Of a stretch of DNA of 45,851 bases, positions 1 to 13,203 are shown one piece after another. This DNA is from Acidobacteriota bacterium (GTDB lineage Bacteria > Acidobacteriota > Blastocatellia > Pyrinomonadales > Pyrinomonadaceae): the NCBI GenBank assembly GCA_020200235.1, contig JAIVJC010000013.1:1-45851 (forward strand), written 5' to 3'. Under the pieces are notes generated by a model. It did no database searches. It was given only the letters and a program-made list of their open reading frames with translations, and was not told the origin of the DNA. Both the position numbers and the translations under genes were made by a program. Within the stretch, counting starts at the first letter, position 1; each line of letters opens with the position of its first letter.

Positions 1-1
1 C

Positions 2-115
2 CGCCTCTCCGATCTGCTCTGGCTCTTCGGGAGACTGCTGGAACTCCGCGCGGGCGTGGACGCGCGTTTGCGCGACGGCGAGCACGAGGGACCGAAGTGG
101 TCGCGGGCTTGGTAA
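2..115 (+). CDS. C-terminal end of probable ATP:cob(I)alamin adenosyltransferase (partial)
   Basis: Only the last 37 codons are in the window, ending at TAA 113-115; the 5' end lies outside. The visible peptide opens with RLSDLLWLF and continues with a short Arg/Leu-rich helix (LLELRAG). This matches the closing helix of PduO-type adenosyltransferases, where an N-R-L-S-D-x-L-F motif lines the active site. Such enzymes transfer the adenosyl group of ATP to cob(I)alamin to make coenzyme B12. The family call rests on this one short motif and is therefore moderate. The stop codon is followed within 3 nt by an inverted-repeat element that separates it from the convergent yjbQ. Confidence 0.55.
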   Translation, partial: RLSDLLWLFGRLLELRAGVDARLRDGEHEGPKWSRAW

Positions 116-117
116 AG

Positions 118-194
118 AAGTGATGAGTGATGAGTCATGAGTGATGAGTTAAGAAATTCCTCACTCATGACTCATGACTCATCACTCATCACTT
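118..194. repeat. Heptamer inverted-repeat element 1 (AGTGATG units)
   Basis: The left arm is tandem 7-base units of the form AGTGATG, with AGTCATG and AGTTAAG variants. The right arm is the reverse complement (ACTCATG/ACTCATC units), around a short AAATTCCTC-like centre. About 27 bases of the arms match perfectly, so a long hairpin is possible in DNA or RNA. It lies between two convergent genes and could end transcription from either side, but it has no classic T-tract. The right arm encodes the last residues and the stop of yjbQ. Confidence 0.9.
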
Positions 195-585
195 GCATGA
201 TCACTTCCCGCTCACGCCCGCCGTCGAATTCGCACAGGAAGATCCCCTGCCAGCGACCGAGCAGTAGTTCGCCGCCTGAGAAGGGAACGGTGACGCTCGA
301 GCCGACGAGCGTGGCTTTGATGTGCGCGTCGGAGTTCTCTTCCCCGTGGCGGAAGCCCATGCCGTGCTGCGGGACGAGCGTGCGAAGGCAGTGGAGCATG
401 TCGCGCACTACGTCGGGGTCGGCGTTCTCGTTGACGGTGAGACCGGCGGTCGTGTGGCGGACGAAGAGGGTGCAGACGCCTTCGCGCGCGCCGGACTCCT
501 CCAGGCGGCGGCGCACCTCCCCGGTGAACTCGACCATCTGTTCGCGCTCGCGCGAGCGCACCTTGATCGTGAGAGAGCCAGCCAT
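172..585 (-). CDS. yjbQ: YjbQ/UPF0047 family protein (secondary thiamine-phosphate synthase-like)
   Basis: A 137-residue protein of normal length for the UPF0047/YjbQ family, small trimeric proteins of which some members show weak thiamine-phosphate synthase activity. The family's signature core is visible: F-V-R-H-T-T-A-G-L-T-V-N-E-N followed by D-P-D-V-V-R-D, with the conserved His of the active pocket. A second conserved region begins at H-I-K-A. The ATG at 583-585 gives the expected N-terminus (M-A-G-S-L-T-I-K-V). The last residues, V-M-S-D-E-S, and the stop are encoded inside the neighbouring AGTGATG heptamer repeat, so the natural C-terminus has been replaced or extended by the element. 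The in vivo role of the family is not settled. Confidence 0.9.
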   Translation of the reverse strand: MAGSLTIKVRSREREQMVEFTGEVRRRLEESGAREGVCTLFVRHTTAGLTVNENADPDVVRDMLHCLRTLVPQHGMGFRHGEENSDAHIKATLVGSSVTVPFSGGELLLGRWQGIFLCEFDGGREREVIMQVMSDES

Positions 586-610
586 GTCTGAGCCGGGTTG
601 CGGCAGTCGG

Positions 611-2458
<1,848 letters not shown>

Positions 2459-2563
2459 CGGATCGCGCGGTCGGGGAATTCATCTCGGGCGCGCACGTCC
2501 GAAAAAACGCGCGCGCCTGAGGCGACTTCGAAAACAGTTGTTCCGGGAAAAGACCGTGTGCGG

Positions 2564-2591
2564 ATTATAACGCGCGTCGCGCGCCCGTCAA
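2564..2591 (-). promoter_or_regulatory. Sigma-70-type promoter for the histidine kinase
   Basis: On the minus strand TTGACG (2586-2591) and TATAAT (2564-2569) are separated by 16 nt, a near-consensus housekeeping promoter standing out from very GC-rich surroundings. The predicted start of transcription is about 100 nt before the kinase ATG at 2458. The same local pattern, an ATTATAACGCGCG block on the plus strand, recurs before cstA. Confidence 0.7.
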
Positions 2592-2686
2592 ACGTGCGCG
2601 CCGACTAGCTTGAACGGTCGTCTGAAAATTGCGGGGCGCGGGCGGCTGATCGGCTGGCGCGGCGTAAGGGCGCGCGCGAAAAATAA

Positions 2687-2720
2687 GAGCCGCCCGCGCG
2701 TGCCCACGCGCGGGCGGCTC
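2687..2720 (-). terminator. Intrinsic terminator after bioY
   Basis: A perfect 15-bp GC-rich stem with a 4-nt loop (GCCC on the plus strand), followed on the minus strand by TTATTTTT. It sits 44 nt past the bioY stop codon. This is one of the few classical rho-independent terminators in the window. The gap 2459-2764 otherwise holds only the histidine kinase promoter. Confidence 0.85.
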
Positions 2721-2764
2721 CGTGTGCCTCGATCGCAGTCCGACGGTTCGGAAGAGAGCAGGCT

Positions 2765-3349
2765 TCAGCGCGGCGACTTGCGCCGCCCGACGAGAGCCCA
2801 GCCCGCGGGCAGCGCGGCGGCGGCGAGCGCGATCTTGACGAGGTCTCCGACGACGAAGCGCGCGACGCCGAGCTGGAAAGCCTGCTCCGCGCCGACGAAG
2901 CGCGAGAGCCACAGCCAGCCGCCCGCGAGGATGACGAGCGAGCCCAGGAGCATCGCCGCCGCGGCGGTGAGGAAACGCCTGTCCCACCCGCGCTCGGCGA
3001 GCGCGCCGACGACGTAAGCCGCCGCCGGGTACGCGAAGAGGTAGCCGCCCGTCGCGCCCAGCATGTAGCCGACGCCGGCGCCGCCGCCGCGGAAGAAGGG
3101 CAAGCCCGACGCGCCCTCTGCGAGGTAGGCGAACATCGCCAGCGCGCCGAGCCGCGAGCCCAAAAGCGCCCCCGCCAGCAGCACGGCGAACGTCTGACCC
3201 GTGATCGGCACCGGCTGCAAAGGGATCACGACCTGCGCCGCGAGCGCGGTCAGCAGGCTGAAGCCGACGACGAGCGCGACCTGCTTCACCCAGTCGAGCG
3301 GCGCGAGCAGCGCGCCCGCGAAAGTTTCGGCTTTGGCGTAAGTGTTCAC
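2765..3349 (-). CDS. bioY: Biotin transporter substrate-binding subunit BioY
   Basis: An integral membrane protein of about 194 residues with about six hydrophobic helices, typical of the S-component of ECF biotin transporters. Family hallmarks are P-I-T-G-Q-T-F-A-V-L-L-A-G near residues 50-60, G-L-P-F-F-R-G-G-G, and G-A-T-G-G-Y-L-F-A-Y. A GTG at 3358 also opens this frame, but it would overlap the ribosome-binding site. The GTG at 3347-3349 is preceded by a near-perfect Shine-Dalgarno (GGAGGTGA, spacing 5), so that start is chosen. No ATPase or EcfT partner and no biotin synthesis gene is in the window, so it is a solitary BioY or shares a general ECF module encoded elsewhere. It is followed by a strong terminator. 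Confidence 0.93.
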   Translation of the reverse strand: MNTYAKAETFAGALLAPLDWVKQVALVVGFSLLTALAAQVVIPLQPVPITGQTFAVLLAGALLGSRLGALAMFAYLAEGASGLPFFRGGGAGVGYMLGATGGYLFAYPAAAYVVGALAERGWDRRFLTAAAAMLLGSLVILAGGWLWLSRFVGAEQAFQLGVARFVVGDLVKIALAAAALPAGWALVGRRKSPR

Positions 3350-3388
3350 TTGGTTCACCTCCGTTGGCTGTGTGCGGCTCGGGTGGCG

Positions 3389-5869
<2,481 letters not shown>

Positions 5870-5944
5870 GAGGTTCGCCTCGCCGCCCGCGCGGCGCGTC
5901 GTCGTCGCCGCCGGTCGCGCAGGGGAAGCCGGCTCCGTGTGCGT

Positions 5945-6078
5945 CTGCCGAAAGCCGTCACCGCCAGCAGCGCGAGCGCGGCGGCGCGCGCGCGACTCAA
6001 AAGAGTCTGAATGAGCGGCAGGGCGCGGCCGCGTGTGCGCGAGCCCGCGTGAGACATCGGCGTCATGTGAAAATCCAC
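5945..6078 (-). pseudogene. Out-of-frame signal peptide region of the pyrophosphatase
   Basis: From GTG 6078, ATG 6066 or ATG 6057 this frame encodes M-S-H-A-G-S-R-T-R-G-R, then a hydrophobic run L-L-S-R-A-R-A-A-A-L-A-L-L-A-V-T-A-F-G, then a low-complexity Arg stretch. The positive N-terminus plus hydrophobic core is what is expected of the leader of acidobacterial pyrophosphatases. At A-F-G the adjacent frame takes over smoothly (Q-T-H-T-E-P-A-S-P), leading into the mature protein. An AAAGGA Shine-Dalgarno lies 11 nt before the GTG. A one-base error or mutation near 5945-5965 would join the two. Confidence 0.55.
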
Positions 6079-6243
6079 GTCTGAGTAATTCCTTTCTGAT
6101 TCTTGGTCGATTGGTGAAATGGGACGAGCGAGCCCGAACTCTGACAACACACGTGCGCCCGCTAAGCAGGTGCGGCGGCGCGCGCTCCCGTGCGCGTCAC
6201 TGTCGCCTACAGCCCGTCAGTCGGTCGCGCTTGGAAAGCGGTA

Positions 6244-6274
6244 ATTATTGCCGATTTCGTGCTGAACTGTCCAA
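6244..6274 (-). promoter_or_regulatory. Weak candidate promoter for the pyrophosphatase
   Basis: Minus-strand TTGGAC (6269-6274) and AATAAT (6244-6249) are 19 nt apart, a longer than ideal spacer. This is the most AT-rich patch in the gap between the pyrophosphatase and cstA. Support is weak. Confidence 0.3.
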
Positions 6275-6282
6275 CACGGAGG

Positions 6283-6357
6283 AAGGATGAAGGATGAAGG
6301 ATGAACTGAGAGCCGGCCGCCTTTCAGTTCATCCTTCATCCTTCATCCTTCATCCTT
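6283..6357. repeat. Heptamer inverted-repeat element 2 (AAGGATG units)
   Basis: The left arm is three AAGGATG units plus AACTGAG. The right arm is TTCAGTTC followed by four ATCCTTC-type units, the reverse complement. The centre is GAGCCGGCCGCC-like and GC-rich. It lies between the end of cstA, 5 nt away, and the promoter region of the pyrophosphatase, and may act as the cstA transcription end. Confidence 0.9.
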
Positions 6358-6362
6358 GGATT

Positions 6363-8246
<1,884 letters not shown>

Positions 8247-8306
8247 AAAATTCTTTTCACTCCGGGCGGGGTGACCAGCGCGAACCTGGCTTCGTTGGGC
8301 GCGCGC

Positions 8307-8338
8307 ATTATAACGCGCGCGCGCGCCCGAAACTACAA
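8307..8338 (-). promoter_or_regulatory. Probable cstA promoter
   Basis: A perfect minus-strand TATAAT at 8307-8312 sits in otherwise nearly pure GC sequence, about 60 nt before the cstA ATG. The matching -35 is poor; TTGTAG at 8333-8338 would be 20 nt away. A poor -35 next to a perfect -10 would fit an activator-dependent promoter, which is inference. Confidence 0.5.
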
Positions 8339-8377
8339 CCGCGTACCTTTCGTCGGCGAGTGCGGGGCGGGGGAGAT

Positions 8378-8456
8378 TCACCACAGAGCCACAGAGGTGA
8401 CGGAGGTTGAACAGAGGAGATCGACTCTCTGTCTGATCTCTGTGCCTCTGTGGTGA
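8378..8456. repeat. Inverted-repeat element with 8-base units (CACAGAGC type)
   Basis: The left arm TCACCACAGAGCCACAGAG pairs with the right arm CTCTGTGCCTCTGTGGTGA with one mismatch. The units repeat every 8 bases rather than 7, setting it apart from the other elements. It lies between the saccharopine-dehydrogenase-like gene and the cstA promoter. Confidence 0.85.
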
Positions 8457-8496
8457 GTCTTAATTCGCGGCTGACTCAACCACAAAAGGATCGGGC

Positions 8497-9510
8497 TCAG
8501 TCGATGAAGCTCTCGTCGATGCGTATGTCGCGCGCGGCGAGCGCGGCGACGAAGGGCGCCGGGGGGATGCAACGCTCCTGCGGGAGCGCGCCTATCTTGG
8601 TCGTCCCCCCGCGCGCCATCGTCTGCGCGACGATGGAGGCGGGGAAGGCGGTCGTGCGCTGCATCAGCTCGCCGAGCAGTCTGCGGGGACGGACGCGCGC
8701 GCCGTCGAGTTCGATCTCGTCGCTCGAGGCGAGTCCGAGATCGATGAGCAGCTTGAACTGCGCGCAGTGACCGGGGTAGCGGATCGTCTTGTAGTCGAGT
8801 TCCTTGATCCGGCCGAGGAACGTGTCGGGCAGAGTCGATGTGCCGCCCGAAGTCTGGAACGCCTCCATCCGACCGAACGGCGCGGGGAACTCCAGCTCCT
8901 CCAGCTCGGTCATCGACTCGACCTCGACGATGCGCCCCTCCCGCACGACTCTGGCGCGCTCGACGTACTCGTTAATCAGCCCCTCGACCGAGAAGACGAT
9001 CTGGTAGTCGAGCGGCGGCTTAGGAATCAGGGGCAGACCGCCGACGCGGATGTGGACGGCTTCGAGCGCGTCGAACCGCTCCGCGCCGTGCGCGGCGAGC
9101 ACCGCCACCATGCCGGGCGCGAGCCCGCAGTCGGGGATGACGTTGACGCCCGCGGCGCGCGCCTCCTCGTCGAGCGCGAGCTCGGCGTCGACGACCGCGT
9201 TGTTGCCGCCGAGGTCGCAGAAGTGCGTGCGCGCCTCGATCGCCGCGCGCGCGAGCGCGAGGTTGTGGAAGTAGGTGACGCAACTGACGGCGGCGTCGTG
9301 CCCGCGCATGAGTTCGACCACGCGCGCCGAGTCTTCCACGTCGACCTGCGCCGACGTGAGCTTGGCGCTCGCGACCGCGTCGACGACGGCGCGGGCGCGC
9401 GCGCCGTCAACGTCGGCGACCGTGACGGAGGAGACTTCGGGAGAGTTGTGGGCGAGATCGTAAGCCGCGCCGAGCCCCATGCGCCCCGCGCCGAGGACGA
9501 GGATTTTCAT
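8497..9510 (-). CDS. Saccharopine dehydrogenase-like / lysine 6-dehydrogenase-like oxidoreductase
   Basis: A 337-residue NAD(P)-binding enzyme. The N-terminus M-K-I-L-V-L-G-A-G-R-M-G-L-G-A-A-Y-D is a Rossmann fold with the GxGxxG-like fingerprint, followed by V-A-D-V-D, where the Asp should bind the ribose of NAD. Then come C-D-L-G-G-N-N near residue 95 and P-D-C-G-L-A-P-G near 120, both typical of the saccharopine dehydrogenase/lysine dehydrogenase superfamily. The frame remains open to 9942, but the ATG at 9508-9510 with GGTGAT upstream starts exactly at the Rossmann strand. It follows the amino acid permease on the same strand with a gap of 47 nt, so the pair probably takes up and oxidises lysine or a related amino acid. 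Exact substrate is not shown by sequence. Confidence 0.85.
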   Translation of the reverse strand: MKILVLGAGRMGLGAAYDLAHNSPEVSSVTVADVDGARARAVVDAVASAKLTSAQVDVEDSARVVELMRGHDAAVSCVTYFHNLALARAAIEARTHFCDLGGNNAVVDAELALDEEARAAGVNVIPDCGLAPGMVAVLAAHGAERFDALEAVHIRVGGLPLIPKPPLDYQIVFSVEGLINEYVERARVVREGRIVEVESMTELEELEFPAPFGRMEAFQTSGGTSTLPDTFLGRIKELDYKTIRYPGHCAQFKLLIDLGLASSDEIELDGARVRPRRLLGELMQRTTAFPASIVAQTMARGGTTKIGALPQERCIPPAPFVAALAARDIRIDESFID

Positions 9511-9530
9511 GCCATCACCGTGAAAAATTT

Positions 9531-9561
9531 GTGGGGGCGAGGTTCCGAGCCCCGCCCCTAA
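9531..9561. repeat. Short GC-rich palindrome at the permease stop codon
   Basis: GGGGGCGAGG and the reverse-complement-like CCCCGCCCC lie around TTCCGAG. The right arm overlaps the stop codon of the amino acid permease. It may attenuate transcription into the following dehydrogenase gene. Confidence 0.5.
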
Positions 9562-11342
9562 GATCGTTCTGGCTCGCCCGCGCCGGGACGCGCCGCCGCG
9601 CCGCCGAGGAGTGTGCCGACGACACCGGTCACGAGTCCGAGCGCGATCATGATGAGACCGTAGATCGCCCGGTCGTGGCGGTCGGCTGTCGCGTCGCGCG
9701 TCGTCTCCATCATGGCGAGGGGACCGAGGTCGTGCGGGATCGTGAAGAGCCCGACGGCGACGACGAGGAAGCCGACCGCCGCGAGCTTCAGCGGCGCGGG
9801 CGTGCGCTCCGGTCTCCCTTCTTTGCGCCCGACCGAGCTGCGCGTGTAGCCGTAGGAGAGGTAGATCGCAAAACCCAGCACGAGCCAGCCGAAGAAGCGC
9901 CACCACGAGGCGGGCGGCAGGTAGAACATCAGGAAGAGGCACGAGGCGGCGCCGAGCAGCGGGAGGAAGAACGCTCCCAACGGCACGCGGAAGGGTCGCG
10001 CGCGCCCCGGGTCTTTCATGCGCAGGATGGGGATGCCGACGCAGACGAGGATGAACGCGAAGAGCGTCCCGATGTTCGTCAGGTCGACCATCTCGTCGAT
10101 GCTCGCGAACGCCGCGATGCCGCCGACGAAGACGCCCGTCAAAATCGTCGTCACGTGCGGCGTCTTAAATCTCGGATGCACGCTCGCGAAGACCGAAGGG
10201 AGCAGCCCGTCGCGCGCCATCGAGAAGAAGATGCGCGGCTGACCGAGCTGGAAGACCAGCAGCACCGCCGTGTGCGCGATGACCGAGCCGAAGGCGACGA
10301 GCGTGGAGGGCCACTGCACGCCCGCGGGCGCGACGTGATCGAGCGCCATCGTCAGCGGCTCCGCCTGCTCGTTCGACAGCTTCTGGACGAGCTCGTTATA
10401 CGGGATGATGCCGGTGAAGACTGCGCCGACCACGACGTAGAGGATCGTGCAGACGACGAGCGAGGCGATGATGCCGATGGGCAGGTCGCGCGAAGGGTTC
10501 TTACACTCCTCGGCGACCGTCGAGACGGCGTCGAAGCCGATGTAGGCGAAGAAGACGAGGGCGGCTCCGGTGAACGTGCCTTTCCAGCCGTTCGGCTGGA
10601 AGGGCACCCAGTTCTGCGCCATCTTCGCGGGCGAGACGTAGTAGAGCGCGATGCCGATGAAGAACAGGAGCACGACGATCTTGATCAAGACCATCCCCGC
10701 GTTGAACCCCGCGGACTCGCGGATGCCCCACACGAGCACGATGGTGATCAGCGCGACGATGAGGAACGCGAGCAGGTTGAAGATGACGGGGTGACCGAAC
10801 AGTTGCGGCGCGCCGCCGAAGTCCTGCGCGTAGAGCGTGGGGTTGTTGGCGGCGAGCTTCGCGGCGGTGCGGTAGTCGGTCGAGAGCCACGCCGGGATGT
10901 CAACGCCGAGGTTCCCCATCAAAGTGCGGAAGTAGTTCGCCCAACTGATCGCGACGGCGATGTTCCCGACCGCGTACTCGATGATCAAGTCCCAGCCGAT
11001 GATCCACGCGACCAGCTCGCCCAGAGTCGAGTAGGAGTAGGTGTAGGCGGAGCCGGAGATCGGGACCATCGACGCGAACTCGGCGTAGCAGAGCGCGGTG
11101 AAGCCGCAGACTATCGCCGTGATGACGAAGGAGAGCATCAGCGAGGGTCCCGCGCCGGGGCGGGCGGCGTCGCCCGCGGCGGCGGTCCCGACGGTGGCGA
11201 AAATCCCCGCGCCGATGATCGCTCCGATCCCGAGGAGCGTGATGTTGAACGCGCCGAGCGTGCGCCTGAGCGAGAACTGCGGGCCGCCCGCCGCCGCCAG
11301 GATGTCGTCCAAGTTCTTCGTGCGAAAGAGTCCTCGAAGCAC
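9558..11342 (-). CDS. APC superfamily amino acid permease (cationic amino acid transporter-like)
   Basis: A 594-residue permease with about 12-14 hydrophobic helices. The first helix carries G-I-G-A-I-I-G-A-G-I-F, the unwound substrate-binding helix of the APC superfamily, and is followed by S-F-V-I-T-A-I-V-C-G-F-T-A-L-C-Y-A-E-F. Later come F-F-A-Y-I-G-F-D-A-V-S-T-V-A-E-E, the helix 6 motif of the cationic amino acid transporter (CAT) group. The GTG at 11340-11342 has a GGAG about 10 nt upstream. Two extra C-terminal helices, also CAT-like, follow residue 480. It heads a probable two-gene operon with the lysine/saccharopine dehydrogenase-like gene. Confidence 0.93.
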   Translation of the reverse strand: MLRGLFRTKNLDDILAAAGGPQFSLRRTLGAFNITLLGIGAIIGAGIFATVGTAAAGDAARPGAGPSLMLSFVITAIVCGFTALCYAEFASMVPISGSAYTYSYSTLGELVAWIIGWDLIIEYAVGNIAVAISWANYFRTLMGNLGVDIPAWLSTDYRTAAKLAANNPTLYAQDFGGAPQLFGHPVIFNLLAFLIVALITIVLVWGIRESAGFNAGMVLIKIVVLLFFIGIALYYVSPAKMAQNWVPFQPNGWKGTFTGAALVFFAYIGFDAVSTVAEECKNPSRDLPIGIIASLVVCTILYVVVGAVFTGIIPYNELVQKLSNEQAEPLTMALDHVAPAGVQWPSTLVAFGSVIAHTAVLLVFQLGQPRIFFSMARDGLLPSVFASVHPRFKTPHVTTILTGVFVGGIAAFASIDEMVDLTNIGTLFAFILVCVGIPILRMKDPGRARPFRVPLGAFFLPLLGAASCLFLMFYLPPASWWRFFGWLVLGFAIYLSYGYTRSSVGRKEGRPERTPAPLKLAAVGFLVVAVGLFTIPHDLGPLAMMETTRDATADRHDRAIYGLIMIALGLVTGVVGTLLGGAAARPGAGEPERS

Positions 11343-11470
11343 GTCAGTGGTCTCCAGAAGTTTTCCGAGAATCGGTTAGAGCTACCGCGTCGTTCAGGCC
11401 CGAACGGTTTGTGGCTGCGGATAAATCGCGCGGAGTTTGTCACACGACCGCGCCGCAAAGCAACAAGTAA

Positions 11471-11551
11471 AACGATGAAGTAGGAACGATGAACGATGAA
11501 GTAAAAGCATTTGGCTTTGCGTTCATCGTTCATCGTTCCTACTTCATCGTT
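11471..11551. repeat. Heptamer inverted-repeat element 3 (AACGATG units)
   Basis: The left arm reads AACGATG AAGTAGG AACGATG AACGATG, and the right arm is its reverse complement ending in CATCGTT. The right arm runs into TTTTTTT. The gap 11343-11600 between two divergent genes holds this element and nothing else I recognise. Confidence 0.9.
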
Positions 11552-11600
11552 TTTTTGATAAACTCCGCCGCGCCCGAAACCGAACGGCGGAAAAATCCCG

Positions 11601-12398
11601 ATGCCCGATAGAAGCGGCGTGCGTCCGCGCGTCGTCCACCAGAACCTCGACACGGCTTACGTCAGCCTCGCCGCGCTCGTGCGCCACTTGCAGCAGCGCG
11701 ACTTCGAGGGGCGCGTCCACGTCGAGCTCGACGAGTACGACGCAGACATCTTCCTCGGGGCGAGGGAGCGGCCGCGCGTCAGGGAGCGCGACCACGTGAC
11801 GGGGCGGGAGGCTGAGGGCGAGGCGGCGCTCCAGCGCGTCTTCGTGCGCGCGAGCGAGCCGGGCGGGCGCGTCAGCGTCTTCGAGGGCGACTTCGAGGCG
11901 GCCGAAGCGGGCGAGCACCGCGCGGCGGCGGCGGCGATCCTGGCGAACTCGACGATCGCGAATACTGAAACTGCCGCGCGCACGCAGGACGAGATCGACC
12001 GGCGCAACGTGCTTCAGTTGAGCGGCGAGCTGATCGCGTCGGTCGAGCGCGCGCTCGTCGCCTCGGGCGGCGGCGAGTTCGCGGCGCGCTTCCGCGCGGC
12101 GCGCGGCGGGTTGAGAGAGCAGTACCCGTTCCTCTCGTCGCTCTCGTCGTGCGTCGAGTACGAGGGCGGCGAGTCTCGGCTCGCGCGCGGGGCAGACGTA
12201 GTCTCGTTCGTCGCGGGGGTCTGCGAGGCGCTGCGCCGCGTGGTCGAGCGCGCGGCCATTGAGGACGGCGGCGCGCGCCCCGTCCGCCGCGAGGTCGCGC
12301 GCGAGCTCGCCGCGCTCGGCGAGCGAAGACCCCGCGCCCTCGCGCGCTTCAACTTCACGCCGCAGCTCGAACGCATCGCGGGCATCAGGTGGACGTGA
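11601..12398 (+). CDS. Conserved-looking protein of unknown function
   Basis: A 265-residue soluble protein with no signal peptide or membrane segment. I do not recognise a family. The N-terminal 50 residues (H-Q-N-L-D-T-A-Y-V-S-L, then L-V-R-H-L-Q-Q-R-D-F-E-G-R-V-H-V-E-L-D-E-Y-D-A-D-I-F-L) look like a compact alpha/beta unit. They vaguely recall the DUF4388/PATAN type, a domain seen with two-component signalling, but this is only a resemblance. The middle is Ala/Glu-rich helical and the C-terminus is Arg-rich. Codon use with G/C at third positions agrees with a real gene. The ATG start follows a GGCGGAAAAA stretch, a weak ribosome-binding site. Confidence 0.75.
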   Translation: MPDRSGVRPRVVHQNLDTAYVSLAALVRHLQQRDFEGRVHVELDEYDADIFLGARERPRVRERDHVTGREAEGEAALQRVFVRASEPGGRVSVFEGDFEAAEAGEHRAAAAAILANSTIANTETAARTQDEIDRRNVLQLSGELIASVERALVASGGGEFAARFRAARGGLREQYPFLSSLSSCVEYEGGESRLARGADVVSFVAGVCEALRRVVERAAIEDGGARPVRREVARELAALGERRPRALARFNFTPQLERIAGIRWT

Positions 12399-12404
12399 GG
12401 AGAC

Positions 12405-12523
12405 CGTGACAGGTGATAGGACAGGAGTGATGAGTGATGGGTGATGAGTCATGAGTGAAAGACAGATGCTCTTAACTCAGTACTCAGTACTCATCACTCA
12501 TCACTTTCTTGTCACCTGTCACG
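12405..12523. repeat. Heptamer inverted-repeat element 4 (GTGACAG outer, AGTGATG inner units)
   Basis: The outer arms GTGACAGGTGATA and TGTCACCTGTCAC enclose inner arms of AGTGATG/GGTGATG units and their complement (ACTCATC). Both layers keep the 7-base period. It fills nearly the whole gap between the unknown gene ending at 12398 and the DinB-like gene at 12536. It uses the same unit as elements 1 and 5. Confidence 0.9.
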
Positions 12524-12535
12524 CTCATCCGGTAG

Positions 12536-13114
12536 ATGATGGTTGATGACGAAAAGCGCGCGCTGCTGCGCCACTTCCTGGCGGCGCTCGCGTACCGCAC
12601 GCAGAAGGCTGTGCGTGGCGCACCCGTTGGCTTCGCGGACTTCGAGGCGGGCGCGGGCGCGCGCACCCCGCGCGAGCTGGTGCGCCACATGACGAGCGTG
12701 CTGGGCTACGCGCGCACGTTCTTCGTCGGGGGCGTCTTCCGCGCCGAGCCGCTCGCGACCTTCGACGAAGAGATCGAGCGCTTCCACGCGGTCGTCGCCG
12801 ACCTCGCCGGGCGTCTCGCCGCGGGCTCGCCGCTCTCTGGGCTGACGCCGGAGCAGCTGTTGCAGGGACCCTTCGCCGACGCGATGACGCACGCGGGTCA
12901 GATCGCGATGCTGCGAAGGCTGGCTGGCTCGCCCGTCGAGTCGGAGAATTTCATCTTCGCGGACGTGTCAGCCGAACGGCTCGGCTCGGATCAGCCGCTC
13001 GCGGTCGCGCCGACGCCGCGCTGGATGGGCAATCTTATTAACCTCGCCTGGCGCGTGTCGAACTTGACGAGCCGCCGCCGCGCCCGCAATAAGAAAGTGA
13101 TGAGTGATGAGTGA
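12536..13114 (+). CDS. DinB-like four-helix-bundle protein
   Basis: A 192-residue mostly helical protein. The sequence L-V-R-H-M-T-S-V-L-G-Y-A-R near residue 45 and D-A-M-T-H-A-G-Q-I-A-M-L-R-R-L near residue 120 carry the histidines that bind a divalent metal in DinB/YfiT-like proteins. Some members are thiol-dependent S-transferases; the role of this one is unknown. Two ATGs (12536 and 12539) are adjacent and the choice does not matter. The last residues K-K-V-M-S-D-E and the stop fall inside the next heptamer repeat, so the C-terminal tail is repeat-encoded, as in yjbQ. Confidence 0.8.
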   Translation: MMVDDEKRALLRHFLAALAYRTQKAVRGAPVGFADFEAGAGARTPRELVRHMTSVLGYARTFFVGGVFRAEPLATFDEEIERFHAVVADLAGRLAAGSPLSGLTPEQLLQGPFADAMTHAGQIAMLRRLAGSPVESENFIFADVSAERLGSDQPLAVAPTPRWMGNLINLAWRVSNLTSRRRARNKKVMSDE

Positions 13115-13173
13115 TGGGTGATGAGTAAGAACATTTCTTTAACTCATCACTCATCACTCATCACTCATCACTT
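13095..13173. repeat. Heptamer inverted-repeat element 5 (AGTGATG units)
   Basis: AGTGATG AGTGATG AGTGATG GGTGATG on the left, four ACTCATC units on the right. It starts inside the 3' end of the DinB-like gene and is followed by CCCTGTCACCCGTCACG, like the outer arm of element 4. Confidence 0.92.
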
Positions 13174-13203
13174 CTTCCCTGTCACCCGTCACGAGGTTTG
13201 ATC

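Noticed and set aside
118-194. CRISPR array
   Set aside because: The repeats are 7-base units without spacers and are arranged as palindromes; there are no cas genes.
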